A stretch of DNA of 64,000 nucleotides from JACCZX01 sp963807155 (GTDB lineage Bacteria; Pseudomonadota; Gammaproteobacteria; Burkholderiales; Burkholderiaceae_F). The first letter of the stretch is position 1, and every line of letters begins with the position of its first letter. A program made the translations under genes and the position numbers. A model generated the notes under the pieces. It did no database searches. It was given only the letters and a program-made list of their open reading frames with translations, and was not told the DNA's origin. Below, piece after piece: positions 28,010 to 37,379 of the stretch. The stretch spans positions 1-64,000 of the forward strand of contig CAWEAZ010000022.1 in the NCBI GenBank assembly GCA_963807155.1. Direction: 5' to 3'.

Positions 28010-28385
28010 TTAGGCCGATTCCGAAGGATCGAAATCGAGCTCCACCTTGGCACCACTGGGGTCGTAGCAAAACAACTGCCAGGTGCCCGCGCCGCGCTGA
28101 CGTCGCAGCTCGTAGCTGATCTTCTTCGCGTCCAGTTTGGCCTTGACATCTGCCAGGCCGCTTGCCGAAAACGCCATGTGATCGAGCACGCCGGCACGCT
28201 GCTCCGGCAGTGGACGACCGGCGATGATGTGCAACACCGCGCTGCCGTCTGACGTACAGCCAGGCGCCCGGGAAGCCGAGATCGGGCCGCGGGCCGGGCT
28301 TAAGACCCAGCAGATCGACATAGAAACCGAGCGTCTTGTCGAGATCGTCGGTCAGAACGGTGAAGTGGTTCATTCCCTGAATCAT
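28010..28385 (-). CDS. VOC family protein (one frameshift)
   Basis: About 125 aa after correction, a single glyoxalase/bleomycin-resistance fold unit. The start MIQGMNHFTVLTDDLDKTLG at 28385 has AGGAGG six bases ahead. The break is near 28250: LGFPGAWLYV continues in the next frame into VLHIIAGRPLP, then GVLDHMAFSASGLADVKAKL and LFCYDPSGAKVELDFDPSES. His in MNHFTV and DHMAF and Glu in KVELDF are the expected metal ligands of the family. Close relatives are often annotated glyoxalase or dioxygenase without proof. It diverges from the metalloprotease at 28506. Confidence 0.82.
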
Positions 28386-28505
28386 TTGTCGCCTCCTGCG
28401 CGTGCCAAGCGTCAATGATCGCATTGCGTGAATTTTCGGGTTGATTTTTTGCCGCCGTCAGCGGAGCGCTTTAAACACGCCGAACTCTTTGCATGGAGGT
28501 GCTCG

Positions 28506-29534
28506 ATGGCTGAACGAGCGAAGGTTTGTACCGATCGAGTCCTGCCGCGCGAACTGATGCGGCTGCAACGCACGACGCGCGGGCCGCAGGGTCGCACGCG
28601 TGCAATATCGCCGATCGGCAAGACATGGATGAATGGCTCGACCTTGCGCGTGCGGTTCATCGGCGGCACCGCGGCCGAGCAAAATACTGCACGCGAGCAG
28701 GCTGGTTGGTGGTCGCAGGTGGCCAATCTCAAGTTCGACTTCAACAATGCGCCGAACGCGGAAATCCGAATCAAGTTCGATCCCAATGATGGCGCGTGGT
28801 CGTATGTCGGCACCGACTCGCGCAGCATCCCCGTCAATGAGCCGACGATGAATCTCGGCTTTCTCGATGGCGGCACTGCAGCGCATGAGTTCGGCCACGC
28901 GATCGGCCTCGCGCACGAACATCAGAATCCGGCCGGCGGCATTCAGTGGAACGAGCAGGTCGTTATTAGCGAGATGGCGAAGTCACCCAACTTCTGGGAC
29001 GAAGCGACGACGCGTCACAACATCCTGCGCAAGTACCAGGCGGATCAGATCAACGGAACGGCGTTCGATCTCGATTCGATCATGCTGTACTTCTTTCCTG
29101 CCTCGTGGACCTTGAACGGCATCGCCACCAAGGCGAACGAAGTGTTGTCGCGCATCGACAAGGAGTTCATTGCCGGCGCGAAGATGTATCCGAAAACGGG
29201 CGGCGTGGTGTCGGACGCCATTGAGCTGAAAGTCAACGCGGCGCGCCGGACGGCGGCGGCCATCGGCAAGATGGGCGAGGAGGATTTATTCACGTTCACT
29301 GCCGCGACCGACGGCACGTATGTGGTCGACACCCGCGGCCCGACCGATGTAGTGATGAAGCTCTTCGGACCCAACAGCGAAACGGCGCTGATTGCCGAAG
29401 ACGACGATTCGGGCGTTGACACGAACGCGCGCATCTCCTCGGACCTGGTTGCCGGCAAATACTGGGTGCAAGTGCGGCACTACAACCGCAAAACGGGTAT
29501 GGGGAACTACACGATCAAAGTGCGCAAGGCGTGA
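28506..29534 (+). CDS. zinc metalloprotease (metzincin) with C-terminal PPC-like domain
   Basis: 342 aa from the ATG at 28506 (GGAGG six bases ahead). The catalytic signature HEFGHAIGLAHEHQNP (127-142) gives three zinc His and the metzincin glycine; the Met-turn follows as DSIMLYFFP. The N-terminal part (KTWMNGSTLRVRFIGGT, NAPNAEIRIKFDPNDGAWSY) matches the astacin/matrixin-like secreted family. Residues 255-340 are a beta-sandwich of the pre-peptidase C-terminal type (EEDLFTFTAATDGTYVVDTR, YWVQVRHYNRKTGMGNYTIK). No signal peptide is seen at this start or at the upstream in-frame ATG (28428), which is unusual for this class. Confidence 0.87.
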   Translation: MAERAKVCTDRVLPRELMRLQRTTRGPQGRTRAISPIGKTWMNGSTLRVRFIGGTAAEQNTAREQAGWWSQVANLKFDFNNAPNAEIRIKFDPNDGAWSYVGTDSRSIPVNEPTMNLGFLDGGTAAHEFGHAIGLAHEHQNPAGGIQWNEQVVISEMAKSPNFWDEATTRHNILRKYQADQINGTAFDLDSIMLYFFPASWTLNGIATKANEVLSRIDKEFIAGAKMYPKTGGVVSDAIELKVNAARRTAAAIGKMGEEDLFTFTAATDGTYVVDTRGPTDVVMKLFGPNSETALIAEDDDSGVDTNARISSDLVAGKYWVQVRHYNRKTGMGNYTIKVRKA

Positions 29535-29568
29535 CGGGACTTCCTACGTACTCAGCGTTGAGTGCGGA

Positions 29569-30540
29569 TCAACGCAGCGCCGTGTAATTTGCCGGGATCC
29601 AGTCATACCCCTTGCCGTCCGCTCGCAAGTGGCCGATGCCGGGAAACGGCAGATGCGTGGCGGCAACCCAGTGGCCGCGCTTGGCGGCATCGGCGTATTG
29701 CGTCTTGCGCTGCGCGGCTGCGGCTTTGGAGTCGGTGTCGAACTTGATGGTCACCGACGGCTCGGGAAACTGCACGGCGGCGGCGTGCATCAGGTCGCCC
29801 CATAGCACCAGACGTTGCCCGTTGCTCTCAACCACGTACACGGTGTGGCCCGGCGTATGCCCGTACGCAGAGACGGCCTTCACGCCGGGGATCAGATCGG
29901 TGTTGCCGTTGAACGGCTTGAATTTGCCGGCGGCGACGTAAGGGTTGATCGACGCCATCGCGCCTTCGAAAACCTGTTTGGCTTCTTTGGGCGCGGCGTC
30001 CATGTTGGCCTTGCTCAACCAGAAATCGGCTTCGCGCTGATCGGCGCGCACGATCGCATTCGGAAACGCGATCTGGCTGCCGGCAACAAGCCCTCCGACG
30101 TGATCGGCGTGCATGTGCGTGATGTAGATCTCATCGACCTGCTCGGGTTGGTAGCCGGACGCCTTCAGGTTCGCCATCAGCTTGCCGACCGTCGGCCCGA
30201 AAAACGTCCCCGAGCCGGCGTCGATCAGCACGAGCTTGCTGCCGGTGTTGATCAGGTAGGCGTTAACCGACACCTCGACGGGATCTTTCAAGTGATGCTT
30301 CGCTAGCGCGCTGTGAATCCTTGCTGTGGGAATGTTCGTTAGCAGGTCGGCCATTTTTAGATCGACCGTGCCGTCCGACAGCGCGGTGACTTCGAAGTCG
30401 CCGAGCATCATCCGGTAGTACCCCGGTGCCGAAGTCTTCAGCTGCGGAGCAGCCGCAGTTGCCATCGAAAAGGGGGCCAGCAACAGAAAGAAGCCGGCGA
30501 CAGCGGTACAGGTGTCTCGCAGCCACAGGTGAGTTTTCAT
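29569..30540 (-). CDS. exported MBL-fold metallo-hydrolase
   Basis: 323 aa, intact. A signal peptide (about residues 1-31, AGFFLLLAPFSMATAAA) sends it to the periplasm. Metal ligands are in THMHADH (His142, His144, Asp146, His147), then AYGHTPGHTVYVVE and LVLWGDLMHA. Overall resemblance is to the AHL-lactonase/methyl-parathion-hydrolase-like branch, but substrate calls in this branch are unreliable. It is divergent from the FMN dehydrogenase gene at 30634 across a 93-bp intergenic region. AAGGAT lies before the ATG. Confidence 0.87.
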   Translation of the reverse strand: MKTHLWLRDTCTAVAGFFLLLAPFSMATAAAPQLKTSAPGYYRMMLGDFEVTALSDGTVDLKMADLLTNIPTARIHSALAKHHLKDPVEVSVNAYLINTGSKLVLIDAGSGTFFGPTVGKLMANLKASGYQPEQVDEIYITHMHADHVGGLVAGSQIAFPNAIVRADQREADFWLSKANMDAAPKEAKQVFEGAMASINPYVAAGKFKPFNGNTDLIPGVKAVSAYGHTPGHTVYVVESNGQRLVLWGDLMHAAAVQFPEPSVTIKFDTDSKAAAAQRKTQYADAAKRGHWVAATHLPFPGIGHLRADGKGYDWIPANYTALR

Positions 30541-30633
30541 TGCAATCCTTCGCTAAATGTTCAGGAAAATGACTGTCGAATCCGTGCGAAGCTACCTGCA
30601 TCTTTGGCACGTGTCGAGTGTTTCAACGAGCCC

Positions 30634-31816
30634 ATGTCCTTGCACAACATTCTTTCCCTCGCCGATTTCGAACTGGCCGCTCGCCGTCATCTCCCGCGGC
30701 CGATTCTGGGCTACGTCGCGGGCGGCGCGGAGGACACGATTGCGCTGCAGGCGGCCGCAGCCGCGTATCGACAATGGTCGTTCGTGCCGCGGGTACTGAT
30801 CGATGTTTCGCAACGCTCGCAACGCGCCGAGCTTTTTGGCGAGACGTATTCGTCACCGTTCGGCATCGCCCCGATGGGTATCAGTGCGCTGATTGCCTAC
30901 GAAGGCGATCTCGCGCTCGCTCGCGCCGCCGAGGCAGCAAACATTCCGATGATCGTCAGCTCGACGGCGCTGACGCGGCTTGAGGATGTGCGCGCCGCTG
31001 CCCCGCGCTCGACCTGGTTTCAGGCGTACCTGCCCGGCGACGCAGCGAAAATCGACGCGATGGTGCAGCGAGTTCAAAGCGCGGGTTACCGAACGTTGGT
31101 TCTGACCGTCGATGTCGCCACGTTGCCTAGCCGCGAAAACAATATTCGTGTTGGCTTCACGATGCCGCTGCGGCCGAGTGTCCGGCTTGCATGGGACGGT
31201 CTGGTTCGCCCGCGATGGACGATCGGGACGCTGCATGCGGACCTTGCTAAAAAATGGCATGCCTCACTTCGAAAATTCGAGTGCGGTTCGCGGCGTGCCG
31301 ATCTTTTCGGGCGCCGCCGTGCGCGAATTCGGTTCGCGCGACACGCTGTCGTGGGCGCACGTCGATCAGATCCGGCGCATGTGGACCGGCAAGCTGGTGT
31401 TGAAGGGAATCTTATCGGCCGAAGATGCGCGTATCGCCGCAGATCGTGGCGTCGATGGCGTGATCGTCTCGAGTCACGGCGGACGTCAACTCGATGCGTC
31501 GATCGCGCCGCTGCTCGCGCTGCCCTCGATCGTGCGTGCCAAAGGCGCAATGAAAGTGATGATCGACAGCGGTATTCGCCGCGGCAACGATGTGCTGAAG
31601 GCGATCGCGTTGGGTGCCGACTTTGTTTTCATCGGGCGCCCATTCATTTACGCGGCGTCCATCGGCGGACAGGCGGGCGTCGCGCATGCGATTCGCCTGC
31701 TGGCGCACGAGATTCAGCAGGACATGGCGTTGATCGGCGTGAGTTCGCTACGCGAGCTTGGGCCGCATTCGCTGGCCCAACAACCCAGTCCGCCGGCTGA
31801 AGTCAAGATTGCTTGA
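30634..31816 (+). CDS. FMN-dependent alpha-hydroxy-acid dehydrogenase (one frameshift)
   Basis: Member of the L-lactate dehydrogenase/glycolate oxidase/mandelate dehydrogenase family, about 393 aa. It starts MSLHNILSLADFELAARRHL. The family features are YVAGGAEDT (about 27-35), SPFGIAPMGISALIAYEGD, STWFQAYLPGD, and the catalytic His with FMN contacts in SSHGGRQLD, then GADFVFIGRPFIYA. One extra A in the AAAAAA run near 31250 breaks the frame; removing it gives LAKNGMPHFEN. A signature for any one substrate is not evident. The 3' end overlaps the convergent kinase gene by 14 bases. Confidence 0.9.
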
Positions 31817-32744
31817 CGCTGGCCTGCACGCCGCTCCACCAGCGCTCGAACTGATCCCGCTTCGGTATGCCGGCGCGGCCGCCGAAGCGTGTGCACTTCA
31901 TTGCGGCCACTGCGGTTGCGAACTCGATCGCCGCCTGCAGCTCTTTGCGCTCGGCGAGCGCCAGGGCAAACGCACCATGCCACGTGTCACCGGCCGCGAG
32001 CGTATCGACCGCTTTCACGGCGGGCGAAGGCGCGCTTGAAATGCGCTCGCCGTCGAACCACATCACGCCCGCCGCGCCGAGCGTCACTCCGCAGGCGACA
32101 TTGCGGCCTCCGAACAACTTCGGCAACGCATGCTGCGGCTCGCCGGTCTGCAAGCTGTGCAGCATCGATTGCGACAAGAAGGGATGTGTGGCGAGCCGCG
32201 CGGTCTCGCGCACTTGCTGCGGATCTCCGGCATCGCCGTCGAACACACTGGGCTTGCCCGCCATTGCAGCCGCATCGAATAGCCGCTGCGCACCGGCAGG
32301 CCAGCGCGTGTCGGCGAGCACCGCATCGGCGTCGGACACGCGCTCGACCGGCAGCCAAGACGCGTCGGGCGGATACCCCTGCGGCTGCACGGAGACGACC
32401 AATCGCTCGCCGCGCTTGTCGATCAGGATGGTGGCGATCTTGGTGCGAAACCCGGAAAGACGCAGCAGTGTAGAAACGTCGACGCCTTCGTGTTTCAGAA
32501 GCGCGATGACCTGGTCGCCGGTCTCGTCGTCACCGACGCGCCCCCAGTAGATCGCGCGGCCTCCGAGCCGCTGCACCGCCACGGCGGCGTTGGCGCCCAT
32601 GCCGCCGCCGGTCTCGACGAAGTCCGTCGCGGTGATCTTCACCGACGGCAGCTTGACTTCGTCGACCAGAAAAATCTGATCGATCGTCGCCGAGCCACCG
32701 ACGCAGATAACGCACGGCCGGCGTGCACCGTTCGACGTTGCCAT
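31803..32744 (-). CDS. PfkB-family carbohydrate kinase
   Basis: 313 aa, intact cytosolic sugar kinase of the ribokinase fold. It starts CVICVGGSATIDQIFLVDEV after a short leader. It has the N-terminal di-Gly region ETGGGMGANAAVAVQRLGG and the C-terminal signature DTLAAGDTWHGAFALALAE, with Asp as the catalytic base in AAGD. The WHGAF variant is seen in sulfofructose-kinase and related branches, but I cannot assign the sugar. The ATG at 32744 lies 10 bp after the TRAP permease stop on the same strand, so transport and phosphorylation are probably co-expressed. Confidence 0.88.
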   Translation of the reverse strand: MATSNGARRPCVICVGGSATIDQIFLVDEVKLPSVKITATDFVETGGGMGANAAVAVQRLGGRAIYWGRVGDDETGDQVIALLKHEGVDVSTLLRLSGFRTKIATILIDKRGERLVVSVQPQGYPPDASWLPVERVSDADAVLADTRWPAGAQRLFDAAAMAGKPSVFDGDAGDPQQVRETARLATHPFLSQSMLHSLQTGEPQHALPKLFGGRNVACGVTLGAAGVMWFDGERISSAPSPAVKAVDTLAAGDTWHGAFALALAERKELQAAIEFATAVAAMKCTRFGGRAGIPKRDQFERWWSGVQASVKQS

Positions 32745-32754
32745 TAGCTTCGGG

Positions 32755-34800
32755 TCAACCGCTGGTCGCGGGCTGCACGCTTCGCTTTCGCCGCAGCACC
32801 TGCAGAACGATCACCAACGCCAGCAATGCGATGCCGATTGCGTCCAGCCAGGCGCGTGGATAAATGATCAGCAGGCCGGCAATCGTCAGCATTACCTGTT
32901 CGACGCGCGTGGTCTTGGTGATGAGCCAACCCTCCGCTGCTCCGGCGAGTGCGGCCAACCCGATCACTGCAAGGACGGTGATCCACACCACGTCCCACCA
33001 GCTTCCGCCGGGTGGCAGTGCAAGCAGCAGACCGACGCCGATCGGATCGAGCACGAACACAAAGGGCACGACGAATGCGGGCAGCGTGTACTTCCACGCC
33101 TGCAGCGTTGTCTTGTACGGATCGCCGCCGGTGATCGCGGCAGCCGCAAAGGGAGAAAGCGCCGTGGGTGGCGACACTTCGGATAACACCGCGTAGTAGA
33201 AGATAAACATGTGCGCCGCAAAGTCCGGCACTCCGAGCTTGATCAGCGCCGGTGCGGCCACCACCGCACAGATGATGTAGCTTGCGGTCACGGGTACCGC
33301 CAGGCCGACGACCCAGACGATCAATGCGGTGTAGATGGCGGTCAGCAGCAGGCTGCCGCCCGCGTACGAAACGATGATGTCGGCAAAGCGAAGTCCCAGG
33401 CCGGTCAACGTGACGACGCCGACGATGATGCCGGCGGCGGCGCATGTCGCCGCCACGCTCAGCATTCCGATCGACCCCGCCGCCAACGCCTGCATCAGTT
33501 TCGAATGCCGCAGTATTTCGCGCACCCAACCGCTTGGTCTGCGCACGAAGAGCGAGAGGTCGAGTAACGCGCAGTCGCGATTCAGGAAACTGATCAGAAT
33601 GGCCACCACCGTCGCCCAGAACACCGAAGCGATCGGCGAAAAGCCGAGCAGCAGGAACACGACGATCGCCACCAGCGATATGAAGTGGAACCCCATCGTC
33701 TTCGTCAGCTGCCACACCGTTGCACTTGTCGCGACGCGAACCTGCACCATCGCGTGCTTGCGTGCATCGATCTCGACCATGAACAGCAACGACAGGTAAT
33801 ACAGGCAGGTCGGAATGACCGCCATCTTGATGACTTCGAGATACGAGATCTTGAGAAACTCGGAAATCAGAAACGCAGCAGCGCCGAGCACGGGCGGCGA
33901 CAGAATCGCGCCGAGTCCGCCCGCGGCAAGCAAACCTCCGGCGGCATTCTTCTCATAGCCGGCCTTGGCAAGCATCGGATAGGCAACCGTGCCCAGCGTT
34001 ACCGTGGTCGCGACGCCCGACCCGGAAGGCCCGCCGAGCAGAAACGAAGCGGCGGTCACGGCACGACCAGCCCCGGTCGCCTTGCGACCGAACGCGGCCA
34101 GCGAAAAATCTATAAAGAATTGGCCCGCATTCGAGAACTGCAATACTGCTCCGAAGATCGTGAACAGAATGATCAGCGACGACGAGACATCGATCGGCGT
34201 GCCGAAGATGCCTTCGAGTGTCATGTACATCGTGCCGACCAGGCGGTCGACGTCATAGCCGCGATGTGTCCACGGTGCCGGCAGGTGGGGACCGGCCATC
34301 GCGTACACGACAAAGAGCACGCATATGAACGGCATGATCCAGCCGGTCGAACGCCGCGCCGCTTCCAGCACGAGTACGGTCAGCGCGACGCCCATGATGA
34401 TGTCGAGTGTGTTCGGTGCGGTGCTGCGATCCAGAAAAGCGTCGCCGCCCATCAGGGCGTAGACGCTGGTCGCTACGCCGACCAATGCGCAGATCAAGTC
34501 GATCCAGCTGAAACGATGGCGCAGGCGGCGGACCGCGGGGAAGAGCAGGAAAACGAGAAACAGCATGAACGCCACGTGCACGTAGCGCAGAGTGGTCGTG
34601 GTAACGATGCCGTATGCGGCGTACAGGTGATACAGGCTCATCACCACCGCAGCGGCGAAGAGAAAAGTGCCCCACGCACCCGCGAACTTGTGGTGGGCCC
34701 CTTCCTCTACGGCGATGAATTCCTCGGCCTGGAGCCGCTGCTCTTCGGTGACGACCGGCTCAGTGACTACCCGAGCCACTGGCATCGCCGGTTCAGCCAT
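32755..34800 (-). CDS. TRAP transporter fused permease (DctQM type, TAXI system)
   Basis: 681-aa inner-membrane protein, intact. The N-terminal part has four or more helices corresponding to DctQ (GTFLFAAAVVMSLYHLYAAY, FMLFLVFLLFPAVRRLRHRF). The rest is the large DctM-like domain with the GGPSGSGVATTVTLGTVAYP and AAGGLLAAGGLGAILSPPVL loops and ALSPFAAAAITGGDPYKTTL. Such fused permeases work with TAXI-type binding proteins and are driven by an ion gradient. The TAXI receptor gene lies 31 bp upstream in the same direction, the kinase 10 bp downstream. Confidence 0.94.
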   Translation of the reverse strand: MAEPAMPVARVVTEPVVTEEQRLQAEEFIAVEEGAHHKFAGAWGTFLFAAAVVMSLYHLYAAYGIVTTTTLRYVHVAFMLFLVFLLFPAVRRLRHRFSWIDLICALVGVATSVYALMGGDAFLDRSTAPNTLDIIMGVALTVLVLEAARRSTGWIMPFICVLFVVYAMAGPHLPAPWTHRGYDVDRLVGTMYMTLEGIFGTPIDVSSSLIILFTIFGAVLQFSNAGQFFIDFSLAAFGRKATGAGRAVTAASFLLGGPSGSGVATTVTLGTVAYPMLAKAGYEKNAAGGLLAAGGLGAILSPPVLGAAAFLISEFLKISYLEVIKMAVIPTCLYYLSLLFMVEIDARKHAMVQVRVATSATVWQLTKTMGFHFISLVAIVVFLLLGFSPIASVFWATVVAILISFLNRDCALLDLSLFVRRPSGWVREILRHSKLMQALAAGSIGMLSVAATCAAAGIIVGVVTLTGLGLRFADIIVSYAGGSLLLTAIYTALIVWVVGLAVPVTASYIICAVVAAPALIKLGVPDFAAHMFIFYYAVLSEVSPPTALSPFAAAAITGGDPYKTTLQAWKYTLPAFVVPFVFVLDPIGVGLLLALPPGGSWWDVVWITVLAVIGLAALAGAAEGWLITKTTRVEQVMLTIAGLLIIYPRAWLDAIGIALLALVIVLQVLRRKRSVQPATSG

Positions 34801-34831
34801 TGATCACCACGGCGCGGGGCGCAGCGCGCGC

Positions 34832-35797
34832 TTATTTGATCTTGATGCCCTTCTCGTTGAAGTACTTGATCGCGCCGGGGTGAAACGGAATCGGCGACGC
34901 GTCGTTCGTTTGCAGCTTCAGATCGAAGTTGGTCGCTTCCTTGTGCACCAGGATCAGCTCGTCGCGCTTCTCGAAGATCGTCTTGACGATGTTGTAGGCG
35001 ACCTGGTCCGACATATCGGCGCGCGCGATGATCAGGTTCTGCACCGTGGCGACCTGGTTCGGTTGGTCCTGCCCCGGATACGCCTTCGCCGGGATCGTGT
35101 CGCGGATATAAAGCGGGCCGTACTTCTTGTTCATGTTGTCGACCACTTCCGCGTGATCGACCAGCTTCAGCTTGGTGCCCGGCGTGGCGCCGAGGTCGGT
35201 CACGGCCGCCGTCGGAATTCCGCCGACCCAGAAGTAAGCGTCGAGCTTCCTGTCCTTGATCGCGTCGGTCGATTTGCCGGGGTCGAGACGCTCGCGCCGG
35301 ATGTCTTTCTCCTGATCAAGCCCCGCCGCTTCGAGAACGCGCTGCGCCATCAATTCGGTGGCGCTGTTGGCCGCGCCGGTGGACACGCGCTTGCCCTTCA
35401 GATCGGCAATCTTGTTGATCCCGGAGCCTTCCACGGTGACGATGTGCATCCGGTTCGGATACGCAATCATCAACGTGCGTACCGGCACCGCGCCGCCGCG
35501 AAACTTGCCCTGGCCTTTGAAGCCATCCCACGCGGCATCGGCCATCGACAGCGCGATGTCTGACTTTTTCTGGCTCATCAACTGCAAGTTGGCCACTGAA
35601 CCGGCCGTGGTCTCGGCGTTGGCGGCGTAGCCCGGCACGTACTTCGAAAGAATGTTGGCGATGCCGCCGCCGAGCGGGTAGTAAACCCCGGTCGTGGGAC
35701 CGGTTGCTATCGACAGCGTCACCTTCTCCTGCGCGAACGCTGCGACCGCAAGGCCGGTTGCCGCCAACGCGGCCAGCGCGTGCTTGATGTGTCTCAT
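34832..35797 (-). CDS. TAXI-family TRAP transporter solute-binding protein
   Basis: 321 aa, intact. A signal peptide (HALAALAATGLAVAAFAQ) is followed by VTLSIATGPTTGVYYPLGGG, the hallmark of the TAXI family, then NAETTAGSVANLQLMSQKKS and DLKGKRVSTGAANSATELMA. C-terminal QNLIIARADMSDQVAYNIVK is also typical. It is the first gene of a minus-strand operon with the fused permease and a PfkB kinase. Known TAXI ligands include glutamate and other carboxylates; the kinase neighbour hints at a sugar acid or polyol, which is inference. Confidence 0.93.
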   Translation of the reverse strand: MRHIKHALAALAATGLAVAAFAQEKVTLSIATGPTTGVYYPLGGGIANILSKYVPGYAANAETTAGSVANLQLMSQKKSDIALSMADAAWDGFKGQGKFRGGAVPVRTLMIAYPNRMHIVTVEGSGINKIADLKGKRVSTGAANSATELMAQRVLEAAGLDQEKDIRRERLDPGKSTDAIKDRKLDAYFWVGGIPTAAVTDLGATPGTKLKLVDHAEVVDNMNKKYGPLYIRDTIPAKAYPGQDQPNQVATVQNLIIARADMSDQVAYNIVKTIFEKRDELILVHKEATNFDLKLQTNDASPIPFHPGAIKYFNEKGIKIK

Positions 35798-35964
35798 CCA
35801 ATGTCTCCTGTTTTGAAATCAACGTCTTAATCGAATTTCGCCGGATTGTATGCGGGCATCCCCTTGGCGCGTAAGCGGGTTTGCCCCTTGCTCGAGGTAC
35901 TGCGGCACAGCAAGCGAGGAGTGAACATGACAGTCAAAAAAGCGATGAATGCGCGGCTCGAGTC

Positions 35965-37326
35965 CTAAACCGGTGCAACGTCGAACGCGACCGAGAGGCG
36001 AGGCTGGTCGCTTTCGAACGGTTCGACACCGTGCCACATGTACGCCGGAAAGAGCACCAGCAAACCCGGTCGGGGCTTGACGAAGTGGTCGGCGCCTAGT
36101 GCCGGAAGGGTCTTGACTCCCGGGCGACCGAACCGCAACCACCCTGCGTGATCTGCAGCTGCGCTGCCGTCGCCAATTGTCGTCGGCAATGCGATGTAGC
36201 ACGCTGAAGATAACCATCCGTGCGGGTGCACGTGATCGGTGTGATGGCCGCCCGAGCGGAGCTTTACGCTCCATGCGCCGGTCAGGGTAGCGGCGCCGCT
36301 GTTACGTGCTCGTACTGGATCGCTGCCAGGACTCAGCTGCGCGACATAACTTCGAATCGCCGTATCGATGGTGCCGAACAACATTGCGATCAGTGGGCGC
36401 GCCAACTCGGCCGACTGCAGCGGCAACTGACTGCCGCCGCGGACCGATTGATGCAGCGGATGTGTATGGAAGCTATGCAAGGCCTGCAGCTCCACCGCCA
36501 GCTCGCGTAGGAACGCGTCCAAGCTAACGAAACCGGTGGGCGTGTTGAGCTCTTGCTCTGCTACCAGCGTTTGATAGTCGTACAGCGCGGAATACCGCGA
36601 GTCGCCCAGCAATCTCCACGCAGTCGCCCGTAGCGCAAGCGCATATTGATTCGTCGGTAAGGCGTTGCAAAGCGCGTCGGCTTTCGCTTCCGCATCCGCC
36701 GCCCGACCGACAGCCAACAACGCTTCGCACAGACTGATCTGAGCGCCCGTATCGGCAGGCGCCAATTGGATTGCGCGCATCGACAGCGACACGGCACGCG
36801 CCGCCTCGCCGGTTTCGGTATACAGATGAGCGGCTTGACGCAGCAGCGGCAGATCGCTGGGCATGTGTGCCAACCCGCGCTCAGAAGCGGCCACGGCACC
36901 CGCCAAATCGCCGGCGAACTCGAGCACGCTCGAATGCACCAGATGCAACGCGGCGTTCGCCGGAGATTCTCGCAACGCGCGTGACAGTCTTTTCAATGCA
37001 TCTTCGGTGCGACCGGTGCGCATCCATATCAGTTGTGCAAGGTCACGATGCGCGTCGGCGTACGCGGGGCGAAGCGCGATCGCTTTCTTGAACATGCCCT
37101 CGGCTTCGTCGAGCTTGCGTAACGACTGCAGTGCACGCGCCAGCACCAGGCGAGTTTCGGGCGCCGTAATGCCGAGCTCGATCGCGCGTCGTGCGGCGGC
37201 CTCTGCTTCAGCGGCGTGTCCGAGATCGCCCTCGGCCGCTGCAAGGTTGTGCCACGAGACGCGATCGGTGGGTTGAGCGGCTAGCGCAGCACGCAAACGC
37301 GCAACGTCAGCAACGCGGGTATTCAT
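35965..37326 (-). CDS. TPR-repeat protein with C-terminal 2OG-Fe(II) oxygenase domain
   Basis: 453 aa, intact. Residues 1-225 are about six tetratricopeptide-like repeats (AEGDLGHAAEAEAAARRAIE, AYADAHRDLAQLIWMRTGRT, LPLLRQAAHLYTETGEAARA). Residues 260-453 are a putative 2OG-Fe(II) oxygenase: iron ligands probably in GGHHTDHVHPHGWLSSACY, then PGLLVLFPAYMWHGVEPF with the distal His and SDQPRLSVAFDV with the Arg. This domain pair is known in proteobacteria and may hydroxylate a protein or small molecule recruited by the TPRs; no substrate is known. It is preceded 53 bp upstream by the end of a Bug gene on the same strand. Confidence 0.86.
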   Translation of the reverse strand: MNTRVADVARLRAALAAQPTDRVSWHNLAAAEGDLGHAAEAEAAARRAIELGITAPETRLVLARALQSLRKLDEAEGMFKKAIALRPAYADAHRDLAQLIWMRTGRTEDALKRLSRALRESPANAALHLVHSSVLEFAGDLAGAVAASERGLAHMPSDLPLLRQAAHLYTETGEAARAVSLSMRAIQLAPADTGAQISLCEALLAVGRAADAEAKADALCNALPTNQYALALRATAWRLLGDSRYSALYDYQTLVAEQELNTPTGFVSLDAFLRELAVELQALHSFHTHPLHQSVRGGSQLPLQSAELARPLIAMLFGTIDTAIRSYVAQLSPGSDPVRARNSGAATLTGAWSVKLRSGGHHTDHVHPHGWLSSACYIALPTTIGDGSAAADHAGWLRFGRPGVKTLPALGADHFVKPRPGLLVLFPAYMWHGVEPFESDQPRLSVAFDVAPV

Positions 37327-37379
37327 TGAAGACGCTGAAGCGTCGTCATCGGCCCTTGCAAGCGCGGTCTCGCCGCCGC

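Noticed and set aside
33685..34803. Long open frame opposite the TRAP permease (372 codons, plus strand)
   Set aside because: Composition is that of an antisense shadow (Arg, His, Gln rich) and the opposite strand codes a clear fused TRAP permease.
35927..35968. 13-codon reading frame MTVKKAMNARLES with a good ribosome site (GAGGAG)
   Set aside because: Too short to support, overlaps the end of the TPR-2OG gene on the other strand, and has no visible target or partner.
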